Below, piece after piece: positions 44,144 through 52,788 of a DNA stretch of 64,000 nt. The notes beneath the pieces are model-generated. The model did no database searches, was not told the origin of the DNA, and saw nothing but the letters and a program-made list of their open reading frames with translations. Origin of the DNA: Trebonia sp050013875 (GTDB lineage Bacteria; Actinomycetota; Actinomycetes; Streptosporangiales; Streptosporangiaceae); the NCBI GenBank assembly GCA_050013875.1, contig JBEKEK010000017.1, forward strand, positions 1 to 64,000. Reading direction: 5' to 3'. The translations under genes were made by a program, and so were the position numbers. The number at the start of each line of letters is the position of its first letter. Position 1 is the first letter of the stretch.

Positions 44144-45108
44144 CCCCGGCCGTCCCGGCGGCGTCCCGGCCCCGCAGGCTCGTCTTCGCGGGCGAGGCGC
44201 TGGTCGATGTGGTCATGCGGGTGCCCGGCCTGCCACCGCGCGGTGGCGACATCCTGGCGACGTCGTCGCAGGTCGCCGTGGGCGGCGGGTTCAACGTGAT
44301 GGCGGCCGCCGCCCGGCAGGGACTGCCGGTGCTGTACGCGGGCGGTCACGGCACCGGCCCCTGGGGCGAGCTAGTCCGCGCCGCCCTGGCCGCCGAGGGC
44401 ATCGGCCTGCTGCGCCCGGCCGATCCGTCCCGCGACACCGGTTTCGATGTCGCGCTGGTCGAGTCCGACGCCGAGCGGACGTTCGTGACCAGCCTCGGCG
44501 CCGAGTCCATGAGCGAACCGGGAAGCTGGGACGAGGTCAAGGCAGCCCCCGGCGACGCCGTCTACGTCTCCGGCTACGGGCTGGTCGCGCCCGGTCCCGG
44601 TGCCATGCTTGCCGCCTGGGCGGCGGCGCTGCCGCCTGGTGTGCTGCTGTTCGTGGACCCCGGCCCGCTCGCCGCGCAGATCCCCGGCCCGGTGCTCGGC
44701 CCGGTGCTGGCCCGCTGCGACTGGCTGAGCGGCAACGCCCGCGAGGCCGGGCTGCTCGGCGGCTGGGCCGGCCAAGAAGAAGGGGCCGGCCCAGAAGAAG
44801 CGGCCCGCCGCCTGCTGGCCCGCACCGGCCGCGCCGGCGTCATCGTCCGTGACGGCCCGGCCGGCTGCTTCCTGGCGCTGCGCCCGGACGCCGTTGCCCA
44901 CCTGCCGGCGCCCACGGTGGTCGCGGTGGACACCACCGGGGCGGGCGACGCGCACTCCGGGGTGTTCCTGGCGGCGCTGGCCGACGGCCGCCCGCCGGCC
45001 AGCGCCGCCCGCCGGGCCAACGCCGCCGCCGCGCTCGCGGTCACCCGGCCCGGTCCCGCGACCTGCCCGTCCCGCGCCGAACTGGATGCCTGGCTGGCTC
45101 GGGCTTAG
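44140..45108 (+). CDS. PfkB family carbohydrate kinase
   Basis: The 322-residue protein has the N-terminal substrate region VGGGFNVMAAAARQGLPV and the C-terminal catalytic motif VDTTGAGDAHSGVF with its general-base Asp. It is ribokinase-like and would phosphorylate a sugar such as ribose or a nucleoside. GTG overlaps the hydrolase stop. A low-complexity EEGAGPEEAA insertion lies about residue 210. Together with the hydrolase and permease it may form a salvage route. Confidence 0.87.
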   Translation: MTPAVPAASRPRRLVFAGEALVDVVMRVPGLPPRGGDILATSSQVAVGGGFNVMAAAARQGLPVLYAGGHGTGPWGELVRAALAAEGIGLLRPADPSRDTGFDVALVESDAERTFVTSLGAESMSEPGSWDEVKAAPGDAVYVSGYGLVAPGPGAMLAAWAAALPPGVLLFVDPGPLAAQIPGPVLGPVLARCDWLSGNAREAGLLGGWAGQEEGAGPEEAARRLLARTGRAGVIVRDGPAGCFLALRPDAVAHLPAPTVVAVDTTGAGDAHSGVFLAALADGRPPASAARRANAAAALAVTRPGPATCPSRAELDAWLARA

Positions 45109-45181
45109 ACCGGCCCAATCCAGCCGGACTGGGCGGGAAAACGGCTACCGGCTGGGCGCCGGCATCGGCGATCATAAGGCT

Positions 45182-45616
45182 GTGAGCGAGCCACAGGTCC
45201 AGATCAGGCAGGCAGGCCAGGCCGACGCCGGGGCGATCGCCCTGCTCGCTGGCGAACTGGGTCAGTCGTTCGCCGTCTCGCGGGAGAGGTTCGACCTCAC
45301 CTACCCGCGGTTGGTCACCGCGGCCGACGCGTGCCTGCTGCTCGCCGCCGACGGCGATCAGTGTGTAGGCTACCTGCTGGGTTTCCGGCATCTCACCTTC
45401 TACGCCAACGGGCCGGTCGGCTGGGTCGAGGAAGTGCTGGTCCGCGGTGAGCACCGCGGCAGCGGTATCGGCCGCGCTCTGATGAGCGCATTCGAGCGCT
45501 GGGCGGCTCAACAAGGCTGCGCGCTGGTGGCGCTCGCGACCCGGCGGGCGGCACCCTTTTACCGCGCCCTGGGCTATGAGGACTCGGCGGTGTACTTCCG
45601 GAAGATGCTGGATTGA
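45182..45616 (+). CDS. GNAT family N-acetyltransferase
   Basis: The 144-residue protein has motif A in VEEVLVRGEHRGSGIGRALM and motif B in RRAAPFYRALGYEDSAVYF, complete for a small GNAT. GTG 45182 is preceded by AAGG. No substrate is suggested by the neighbourhood. It converges with the DUF5666 gene with a nine-base gap. Confidence 0.88.
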   Translation: MSEPQVQIRQAGQADAGAIALLAGELGQSFAVSRERFDLTYPRLVTAADACLLLAADGDQCVGYLLGFRHLTFYANGPVGWVEEVLVRGEHRGSGIGRALMSAFERWAAQQGCALVALATRRAAPFYRALGYEDSAVYFRKMLD

Positions 45617-45625
45617 GGCGCACGG

Positions 45626-46204
45626 CTACGTCGTGGGTTGGGTGGCGCTCGGCGCGGCCTTCCTGACCACGATGACGCGGATGTCGTGCGCCGCCCCGCT
45701 TGCCGGCCCCGCGGTGAAGACCAGTTCGCCCGGCGCGAGTGCGCTGCCGGTGGCGGCCTTGCCGTTCTCGCGGACGACGGACTTGCTGGTGAGCGTCCAT
45801 GTCTCGGTCCTGCCGTCGCGAGCGCGGACCACCACGTCATTGCCCGACACCGACTCGATCGTGCCGCGCTCGAACGCCAGCGTGCGCACCCCCTGCCTGG
45901 TATCGAAGGTGGCCTGGCCGTACATCCCGCCGAACTGGCGCAGCCGGGCCAGCCGGCCGCGCCGCGACGCCGCCTTCTTCGGCTGTGTGGAGGTGGCGGC
46001 CGGGGTGCTTGCCGAGGCCTGGGAGGCCGTCAAGGCCGCGGTCGAAGCCGGGGAGCCGCTGGCCGCCTCGGACACCGCGAACGCCCCGCCGCCTGCCACC
46101 ACCGCAGTGATGGCGAGCACGGCCGCCCACCGGCGGCGGCGACCGCCGCGGCCGGATCCGGTCGGCATCTCGTCTGGGCTCTCGCCGTGGTAGATGTTTG
46201 TCAT
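45626..46204 (-). CDS. Membrane-anchored DUF5666-like protein
   Basis: The 192-residue protein has a short cytoplasmic N-terminus with a basic GRGGRRRRW stretch, one hydrophobic span (about 28-45), and an extracytoplasmic region. That region includes a DUF5666-like beta repeat (RGTIESVSGNDVVVRARDG, TETWTLTSKSVV, LAPGELVFTAGP). ATG 46204 is preferred. It is the closest gene to a two-component system on the same strand and could be a target or sensor partner. The fold resembles the outer domain of the anti-sigma factor at 29362. Confidence 0.72.
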   Translation of the reverse strand: MTNIYHGESPDEMPTGSGRGGRRRRWAAVLAITAVVAGGGAFAVSEAASGSPASTAALTASQASASTPAATSTQPKKAASRRGRLARLRQFGGMYGQATFDTRQGVRTLAFERGTIESVSGNDVVVRARDGRTETWTLTSKSVVRENGKAATGSALAPGELVFTAGPASGAAHDIRVIVVRKAAPSATQPTT

Positions 46205-46282
46205 GCCCCCCAGCATCGCCGCCCCGGCTGGGACGGCTGGTAACGCTAGATGGGAGAACCCTGGGAATCCGGCTGGTGCTGG

Positions 46283-47794
46283 CTAAGGATCGAGGCGGCC
46301 AGTGACAGCAGCCCCCGGCCGTTCAGGAAACTTGACGGGGATCCACAGGTGGACGGTCGTGCCGGCCCCGGGCGCGGACCGCAGCCGGGCGTAGCCGCCG
46401 TGCGCGGCGGCGATCGCCGACACGATCGACAGGCCAAGACCGCTCCCGGTGGCGTCGCTGCCCCCGCCGCCGTCCCCGCCGCGGGCGCCCCGGTGGAAGC
46501 GGTCGAACGCGAGCGCCGCGTCCTGTTCCGACATGCCGGGGCCGTCGTCGGCGACCTCGAGCACGGCGCCCCCGTCGGCCCGGTAGAGCCGGACGGTGGC
46601 GGCGGTCCCCGGCGGCGTGTGGGCACGGACGTTGCCAAGCAGGTTGGCTAGCACCTGGCGGATGCGCGGTTCGTCGGCGGTGACCACCAGGGACGGCGGA
46701 ACGTCGGCGGTGACCGGGCGGCCGGGCTCGACCGCCAGCGCGTCGGCGACGGCATCCCTGGCCAGGGCGGCCAGGTCGGTCTCGGTCAGGTCGAGTGAGG
46801 ACTCGCGGTCAAGCCGGGCAAGCTCGAGCAACTCGGCGACCAGCAAGCTCATCCGGTCGGCCTCCTGCTCGATGCGGCGCATCGCGCTCGGCAGCTCACC
46901 GGGCCCGAGCGCGCCCTGCCGGTAGAGCTCCGCGTACCCGCGGATGGTGGTCAGCGGGGTCCTGAGCTCGTGGCTGGCGTCGGCGGCGAACTGCCGTACC
47001 TTCTGCTCGGACTCCAGGCGGGCGCCGAACGCCTGCTGGATCCGGTCCAGCATCGTGTTGATCGCCCCGGCCAGCCTGCCGGTCTCCTGGCCGTCGCTCG
47101 AGTCGGGCATCCGCGCGGTCAGGTCGCCGCTGCTGGTGACGAGGTCGGCGGTCCTCGCCATCCGGCCCAGCGGGGCCAGGCCGCGGCCGATCAGCCAGCT
47201 GCCGCAGGCCGCGGCCAGCGCCAGCAGCACCGCGCCGGTGATCAGTTCGGTTCGCACCAGCCCGCTGACCTGGCTTGAGATGGAGCGCACTGGCCGTCCG
47301 ATGAGGATGACGTTCAGCCCCACCGGGAGCGGCCCGTCGGCCGGCCGCCCGGTGGACTCGACCGGGCGCCAGACCACCCGCAGGGTTGGCTGGCCGCTCA
47401 CCGCGAGGTTGAACGGCGTGTCGCGGGCGGCGGCCACCGAGCGCAGGTAACGGTCGACGTCCTTGGCTGACTGCCCGCTCAGCCCGCCGAGCACGCCGCG
47501 CAGCTCGCCCGCGGTAGGAGTGCTCGGCGTGAGCTCACCGTAGGCACCGGTGCGGAGCGACAGGTAGGCGGCGGCGAACCCGTCGGGTGCCAACGCGATC
47601 TGGCCGATGGGCTGCCGCGCGGCCAGCTTGAGCTCGGCGTTGAACTGATCCTGCTCCAGCTTGCCCAGGGCGAGGCTGCTGACCGCGCCCATCACCACCA
47701 GGAAGACGGCGGTCAGCGCGACCAGGCCGGCCAGCAGCCGGGCGCGCAGCGACAGCGCCCGGCGGCGCTTGCGTGCTCGGGCGCCAGGGGTCAC
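46283..47794 (-). CDS. Sensor histidine kinase with HAMP domain
   Basis: The 503-residue kinase has two membrane spans (about 19-44 and 182-202) flanking an extracytoplasmic sensor, HAMP (about 203-255), His275 in FAADASHELRTPLTTIRGYAE, and an ATPase domain. That domain has NLLGNVRAHTPPG, VADDGPGM and GSGLGLSIVSAIAAAHGG. It is preceded by its response regulator with a four-base overlap. The sensor region has no recognisable domain. The DUF5666 protein gene lies downstream. Confidence 0.92.
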   Translation of the reverse strand: MTPGARARKRRRALSLRARLLAGLVALTAVFLVVMGAVSSLALGKLEQDQFNAELKLAARQPIGQIALAPDGFAAAYLSLRTGAYGELTPSTPTAGELRGVLGGLSGQSAKDVDRYLRSVAAARDTPFNLAVSGQPTLRVVWRPVESTGRPADGPLPVGLNVILIGRPVRSISSQVSGLVRTELITGAVLLALAAACGSWLIGRGLAPLGRMARTADLVTSSGDLTARMPDSSDGQETGRLAGAINTMLDRIQQAFGARLESEQKVRQFAADASHELRTPLTTIRGYAELYRQGALGPGELPSAMRRIEQEADRMSLLVAELLELARLDRESSLDLTETDLAALARDAVADALAVEPGRPVTADVPPSLVVTADEPRIRQVLANLLGNVRAHTPPGTAATVRLYRADGGAVLEVADDGPGMSEQDAALAFDRFHRGARGGDGGGGSDATGSGLGLSIVSAIAAAHGGYARLRSAPGAGTTVHLWIPVKFPERPGAAVTGRLDP

Positions 47795-48507
47795 GGCAGG
47801 CGGAGGCTGTAGCCCACGCCGCGCTGGGTGTGGATCAGCGGCGGCCCCAGCGGGTCGAGCTTGTGCCGCAGGTAGCTTACGTAGGTTTCGAGCACCTGGG
47901 ACTGCCCGGCGTACTCCCAGCCCCAGACGTTCTCGAGCAACTGCTTGCGGGTGAGCATCAGCCCCTGGTTGCGCATCAGGTAGGCCAGCAGCCGGAACTC
48001 GGTGGGCGACAGCTCGACCGGGGCCCCCGCCCGCCGCACCGTCCAGTGGTCCTCGTCGAGTTCCAGGTCGCCGACCCGCAGGGTGGCGCCGCCGCCCGCC
48101 TCGCCGCCGTCCCTGCCCGGCTGCCGGCGCGCCCGTCGCAGCACCGCCCGGACCCGGGCCGCCAGCGCCTCGACCGAGAATGGCTTGGTGATGTAGTCGT
48201 CGCCGCCGAGAGTCAGCCCGGTGATGCTCTCCGACGTGGTGTCCCTGGCGGTGAGGAAGATGATCGGCACTTCGTTGTCGCTCGCGCGGAGCCGGCGGCA
48301 GACCTCGAAGCCGTCGATGTCGGGCAGCATCACATCGAGCACGATCAGGTCCGGCTGGTCAGACGCGGCCAGCCGGAGCGCGTCGCCGCCGGTCGCGCCG
48401 GTCGTCACCGCGCAGCCGTGGAACTTGAGCGCTACCTGGACAAGCTCACGGATGTTGGGCTCGTCGTCAACGACGAGCACCCTCGGGATCTGCTCATCAT
48501 CACTCAT
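47791..48507 (-). CDS. OmpR-family response regulator
   Basis: The 238-residue protein has Asp58 in LIVLDVMLPD, the Thr and Lys switch residues (FLTARD, YITKPF), and a C-terminal winged helix (ELSPTEFRLLAYLMRNQGLMLTRKQLLENVWG). It pairs with the kinase just downstream. The Gly/Pro-rich linker between domains contains QPGRDGGEAGGG. Its regulon is unknown; the neighbouring DUF5666 gene is a candidate. Confidence 0.93.
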   Translation of the reverse strand: MSDDEQIPRVLVVDDEPNIRELVQVALKFHGCAVTTGATGGDALRLAASDQPDLIVLDVMLPDIDGFEVCRRLRASDNEVPIIFLTARDTTSESITGLTLGGDDYITKPFSVEALAARVRAVLRRARRQPGRDGGEAGGGATLRVGDLELDEDHWTVRRAGAPVELSPTEFRLLAYLMRNQGLMLTRKQLLENVWGWEYAGQSQVLETYVSYLRHKLDPLGPPLIHTQRGVGYSLRLP

Positions 48508-48539
48508 GGCATCTCACGCTCTATTGTCGCTCCGCATAG

Positions 48540-49931
48540 TCACCCAGAAGCGCCGTCGCCCGCCGCTGCCCGCGGCGGGCGCGCCAGCGCGCGCCAGCCG
48601 GCCTCCGCCTCGCCCAGCTCCGTCGACGGCGGGGCGAGCGTGAACGGCCAGATCTCCTCGGAGATCGCGCGCCAGTCGGCGGTGGCCGACATCTGCCCAA
48701 GCAGGGCGAAGAGCCCCAGGTTGATCCGCTGCACGATCACGTAGGAGCGGGGGATGTTCGCGTAGGCCGCCAGCGGGCTCTTGAAGTCCACGTAGCGCCG
48801 GGCCACCGTCGAGGCGTACTCGCTGGTCATGGTCTTCCGCCCGGGGACCGCGACCGTGTCGTAGAACAGCGACATGTGCTCCGCCACCTGGTCGGTGGGG
48901 ATCGGGGCGCCCCGCGTGAGGAAGCCGGCGTCCTCCATCGCGCGGCGGAACTTCTCGGTGTCATGCTCGATGCACAGCGCCTTGATCATCGCCACCAGCG
49001 GCTCGAGCTCGTCGGCGGTGAAGTTCTTGACCAGCCCGAAGTCGAGGAAGGTAACCCGCCCACCGGGCTCGAACAGGTAGTTGCCTGGGTGCGGGTCACC
49101 GTTGAAGGCGTGCAGCTCATACAGCGAGCGGAAGGTGAACCGGTAGATCGTCTCTGCCGCCAGATCCTTCTCCTCCTGTGACCAGCCGAGCATCTCCGCG
49201 AAGCGCGCGCCGGTCGCGAGCTCGCTGGTGATCACCCGGGCGGTGCTGAGCTCATCGATGATCCGCGGCACGGTGACCGTCGGGTGGCCGTCGAAGTAGG
49301 CGGCGAACCGCCGCTGGCTGTCGGCTTCGCGCAGGTAGTCGAGCTCCTCGCCGATCCGCTCCCTGAGCTCCTCGATCAGCTCGGTCACGTCCTGGCTGGG
49401 CGCGGCCATCCGCAGCATGGAGCGCAGCAGCCCCACGTTGCCCAGGTCGGCCGCGATCGTCTCGGCGATGCCGGGGTACTGCACCTTGACCGCGACCGCC
49501 CGTCCGTCGGAGGTGATCGCGCGGTGCACCTGGCCGATCGAGGCGGCCGCGATCGGCAGCGGGTCCCACTCGCCGAAGACCTCCTCCGGCGGCGCCCCGA
49601 GCTCGGCGGCGATGACGCCCGCGGCCAGCTCGGGCGACATCGGGGGCACGCTGTCTTGCAGCCGGCCGAGCACCCGGCGGGCGGGCGGCGCCAGCCCGCC
49701 ATCCACGTAGCTGGCGAGCTGCCCCAACTTCATCAGCACGCCCTTCATCGTGCCGAGGGTGTCGGCGACGTCCTGGGCGGTGCGCAGCGCGAGGTCATCG
49801 CGGAGCCGCTGGCGCTGCTCCCCGGCCGCGGCGAAGAGCCGGGGGGCGCTCGCGGCGTACCGGGCGCCGCCCCGCGCGGCGAGCCGCATCGCGGTCAGCC
49901 CCCGGCTGACCCGCAAGCGCGGTTCGTTCAC
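48540..49931 (-). CDS. ABC1/UbiB-like atypical kinase
   Basis: The 463-residue protein has the ABC1 pattern: KGVLMKLGQLASYVD (KxGQ motif), AAASIGQVHRAI, VAVKVQYPG, FNGDPHPGNYLF and VTFLDFGLVK. Bacterial members support isoprenoid quinone synthesis or act as ATPases of uncertain target. It overlaps the MpaB-like gene by four bases, which suggests a shared function at the membrane. No ubiquinone or menaquinone genes are in the window. Confidence 0.88.
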   Translation of the reverse strand: MNEPRLRVSRGLTAMRLAARGGARYAASAPRLFAAAGEQRQRLRDDLALRTAQDVADTLGTMKGVLMKLGQLASYVDGGLAPPARRVLGRLQDSVPPMSPELAAGVIAAELGAPPEEVFGEWDPLPIAAASIGQVHRAITSDGRAVAVKVQYPGIAETIAADLGNVGLLRSMLRMAAPSQDVTELIEELRERIGEELDYLREADSQRRFAAYFDGHPTVTVPRIIDELSTARVITSELATGARFAEMLGWSQEEKDLAAETIYRFTFRSLYELHAFNGDPHPGNYLFEPGGRVTFLDFGLVKNFTADELEPLVAMIKALCIEHDTEKFRRAMEDAGFLTRGAPIPTDQVAEHMSLFYDTVAVPGRKTMTSEYASTVARRYVDFKSPLAAYANIPRSYVIVQRINLGLFALLGQMSATADWRAISEEIWPFTLAPPSTELGEAEAGWRALARPPRAAAGDGASG

Positions 49932-50806
49932 TGGCCGCCCGCGCGCATCCGCAGGGTCAGCCGCTGCCGGGCCTCGAGCACGCCGGGCTCGCCCAGGTAG
50001 AGCGCGTCGAGGACGCCAAGCACCTGCCTGACCTCGGTGCGGTCCGGCGCTATTACGTCCGCCCGGCCGTAGAGGTCCTTCGCCCAGTCAGGCAGCGACG
50101 CGACCGACGCCGCCGCGAGCACCTCCCACAGGTCGGTGAGCTCCGGCTCGATGGCCGGCATCTCGGTCAGGTACGCCGCGGTGTCGGCGGCGGCCGGGCT
50201 GAGGGTCAGCTCGGGCCGCACCTCCTCGAAGTAGGCGTCGAGCTCGGCCACCGACGCGGGCGCCCGCCCGGGCGGCACCCCGACGAGCTCGGCCGAGGCG
50301 GTCATCTCGGCCACGTAGCGGTCGGCCTCGGTGCCGCTCAGCGCCGCGCCGTACCGCCGGGCGGCGGTCAGCCCCGATTCGACCTGCCCCGCGTGCACCC
50401 AGATCAGCAGGTCGGGGTCGCCCGCCGCGTAGGGCAGCCCGGTCACCGGGTCGGTCCCGCGGACCCACTCGTGGATCCTCCGCACCCGGTCCGCGGCCGC
50501 GCGGGCGGTCGCCCGGTCGCCGTAGGTGGTGGTCAGCACGTAGGCAGCGGTGGACGCGAACCGGGCGGCCGGGTCGTCGCGCCACTGGCTGTGCTGGTCA
50601 ACGCCGGCCATGGCCAACGGGTGCAGCGCCTGCAGCAGCAGCGACCTGAGCCCGGAGACGGGCGCGGACAGGTCGGCGTGCAGCCGCCAGGTAACGCTGC
50701 CAGGGCCGAAGAAGCCGTCGTCGGCCGGATCGACGGGGACGCTGGCGGCGAACGCCGCGGCGCCCCGTGAGAACAGCCCACTGCCAGGGAAGATCTCAGC
50801 CGTCAT
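49928..50806 (-). CDS. MpaB-like oxygenase family protein (DUF2236)
   Basis: The 292-residue protein has the family blocks LLLQALHPLAMAGVDQHSQW, RFASTAAYVLTTTYGD, RIHEWVRGTDPVTGLPYAAGDPDLLIWVHA and a C-terminal helical region. The conserved His residues fit haem-linked oxygenases related to MpaB and the rubber oxygenase Lcp. No signal peptide is clear. It precedes the ABC1 kinase and may share a transcript. Substrate unknown. Confidence 0.83.
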   Translation of the reverse strand: MTAEIFPGSGLFSRGAAAFAASVPVDPADDGFFGPGSVTWRLHADLSAPVSGLRSLLLQALHPLAMAGVDQHSQWRDDPAARFASTAAYVLTTTYGDRATARAAADRVRRIHEWVRGTDPVTGLPYAAGDPDLLIWVHAGQVESGLTAARRYGAALSGTEADRYVAEMTASAELVGVPPGRAPASVAELDAYFEEVRPELTLSPAAADTAAYLTEMPAIEPELTDLWEVLAAASVASLPDWAKDLYGRADVIAPDRTEVRQVLGVLDALYLGEPGVLEARQRLTLRMRAGGQ

Positions 50807-50816
50807 GAATACAACG

Positions 50817-51686
50817 CTACCTTGGGGTTAGCCCCGACTCATACGGGTTGCCCGGCGGGTCCGGCGGCCGGACCGGTTCATCGGGGATGGCGGGGAACGC
50901 CATCGTGTAACCCGGCCGGAGCGGCTGCAGTGGCGGCTGGTTGGCCGCCATCCGGTGCGGCACCCTGGCCTGGATCGCGCGCGGCAGGTCGAGCACCAGC
51001 GTCCCGCCCTCGGCGTGCAGCCGGGCCTGGCGGCGCAGCGACCAGTGCAGCTTGAACCGCTGCGGTGACAGGTTGTAGTAGCTGCCGTTGCCGTACCTGA
51101 TGCGGATCTCCCGCACCCCTGGCCGCAGCTCCGCCAGCCGCGCCCCGATCGGGACGCCGAGCATTGTCGGGGTCAGCGCGGTGTGCGCGCTCCCCGCGAT
51201 CACCAGGGTGCGCGAGCCGGGCAGCTGGGCGTTGAGTATGCGCTCGGCCATCGCCGCCTCTCGCCGGGACCAGCCCGCCTCGTTCACCCCGTCGAACAGC
51301 GTCAGCGCCTGCAGCCGCTCGGCCAGGAAGCGCTCGCGCAGCAGCGCGAAGTGCCCGGCGGTGATCCGCCCGTCGCCGCCCCACAGCTGCGGATGCTCGG
51401 GGACCCGCCCGTCGGCGAAGAAGCCGCTCACCGGCTTTGCCAGCGCGGCCGGCCACTCGAGGGCGAGCCCGGTCATGTCCAGGGCCACCATCAGTGCGCG
51501 GGCGACCAGCGCGTTCTGCCTGACCCCGTGCACCTCGCCCAGCAGGAGCAGCCCGGATTGGTCGAGTGACTGGCGGACCGCCGCGAGCGCGGCGGAATCG
51601 AAATTGACGCGGAACGCCGTGATGTCAAACTCGTTGACGGCCCGCTGAAACGCCTCGAGAGAGGCAACCCCCGGCATAAGCGTCAT
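50817..51686 (-). CDS. Tiki/ChaN-like fold protein of unknown function
   Basis: The 289-residue protein has LLLLGEVHGVRQNALVARAL followed by GLALEWP, FLAERLQALTLF and LVIAGSAHTALT. These Glu/His-containing turns are those of the EreA/ChaN/TraB (Tiki) superfamily, which includes haem-binding and hydrolytic members. The C-terminus is Pro-rich. It lies 11 bp from the MpaB-like gene and could be part of the same operon. No precise function can be claimed. Confidence 0.6.
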   Translation of the reverse strand: MTLMPGVASLEAFQRAVNEFDITAFRVNFDSAALAAVRQSLDQSGLLLLGEVHGVRQNALVARALMVALDMTGLALEWPAALAKPVSGFFADGRVPEHPQLWGGDGRITAGHFALLRERFLAERLQALTLFDGVNEAGWSRREAAMAERILNAQLPGSRTLVIAGSAHTALTPTMLGVPIGARLAELRPGVREIRIRYGNGSYYNLSPQRFKLHWSLRRQARLHAEGGTLVLDLPRAIQARVPHRMAANQPPLQPLRPGYTMAFPAIPDEPVRPPDPPGNPYESGLTPR

Positions 51687-51735
51687 AGTAAGTGCTGGCC
51701 CGGTCGCGGTCAGCTAATCGCGAGCCGTAGCCTGC

Positions 51736-52761
51736 CTATCCTGCGGCCGGCACCCAGCGGATGGTGAAGGAGGTGACATTGTAGTCCAGAGCGCCCACGG
51801 TGGGAACGATGAAGTTGTCGCGGATGATGGTGCTGGCCTCCTGCTCCGCCGCCGCGATCAGCGGCCGGGTGACCCGCGGCAGCGTCGTCGCCTGGTCGTA
51901 GGCCTCGGTCTGGGCCTGCGAGTAGAGCACCGACTGGGAGAACTGCGGCTGGATGAGCTCGCCGCAGCCGAGACCGGGGTAGGTCCAGCTGTGGTCGATC
52001 TGGGTCGGCTGGGACAGGGTGTTGTCAATCGACACGTCGTGCACCGATTGCGGCAGCTGCGGGAGCGGCAGCGCCATGGTGATCGCGAGCTGCCCGGGGG
52101 TGCTGCCGGCGGGCTTGTCAAGCACCCGCAGCTGATAATGGCCGGCCGACGCCTTCCACCAGGCCGCGCCCGGGTTCAGCTCGACCGTGGCGGACGCCCG
52201 GGCGACCGCGTGGAACGACGCGGAGTACCAGCACGGCAGGAAGCCGATGTTCCTGGTCACCTTGCGGGTGAACGTGAAGTCGAAGTTCGCCGTGCCGAGC
52301 GCGGGCTTGTCGATTCCCTCGATCTTCCGCAGAACAAGCGGCCCGACCAGGGTGTTCGTCGTGGTCGACGACCACGGCCAGCCGAAGCTGACGTGCGGCA
52401 GGTGGACGTTGGCCGAGAACAGGTGCAGCCCGGCCGACAGCACGGCAAGCACCGCCCAGGCGACGATGCGGCGGAAGAAGACCGCCACGATCACGATCGC
52501 GGCGGACCACCGCAGCCAGCGCGGGACCAGACGGAACCACCGCCGCCGCGGCCGCGGCGGCCGGGGGGCCGCGGGCGGTCCGACCACTACCAGCGTCGGA
52601 TGGAACGGACCGTCGGTTACCGCTCCACCCGCCCGTTGCTCGATGACCTGGCCGTGCGCGAGCTGGCCGTCTGCCATCCGGACGGTTACCTGCCTCGCCG
52701 GGGGAGCGGGCTGGCCGTCCGGCTGATACTGCCGGCCGGACCGGCGAAGGAAGCGGAACAC
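51736..52761 (-). CDS. Membrane protein, weak DUF4230 resemblance
   Basis: The 341-residue protein has a Pro/Arg-rich N-terminal cytoplasmic region (about 1-85), one or two membrane spans (about 86-115, WSAAIVIVAVFFRRIVAWAVLAVL), and a large outer domain. That domain contains LRKIEGIDKP, a beta-rich middle (ITMALPLPQLPQSVHDVSIDN) and an Ala/Glu-rich helix near the end. The order recalls DUF4230 proteins but the match is loose. GTG 52761 is the only start tried; other starts would shorten the basic tail. Confidence 0.5.
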   Translation of the reverse strand: MFRFLRRSGRQYQPDGQPAPPARQVTVRMADGQLAHGQVIEQRAGGAVTDGPFHPTLVVVGPPAAPRPPRPRRRWFRLVPRWLRWSAAIVIVAVFFRRIVAWAVLAVLSAGLHLFSANVHLPHVSFGWPWSSTTTNTLVGPLVLRKIEGIDKPALGTANFDFTFTRKVTRNIGFLPCWYSASFHAVARASATVELNPGAAWWKASAGHYQLRVLDKPAGSTPGQLAITMALPLPQLPQSVHDVSIDNTLSQPTQIDHSWTYPGLGCGELIQPQFSQSVLYSQAQTEAYDQATTLPRVTRPLIAAAEQEASTIIRDNFIVPTVGALDYNVTSFTIRWVPAAG

Positions 52762-52788
52762 GGGAGATTACCTGCGCTTTCTGTCTGC

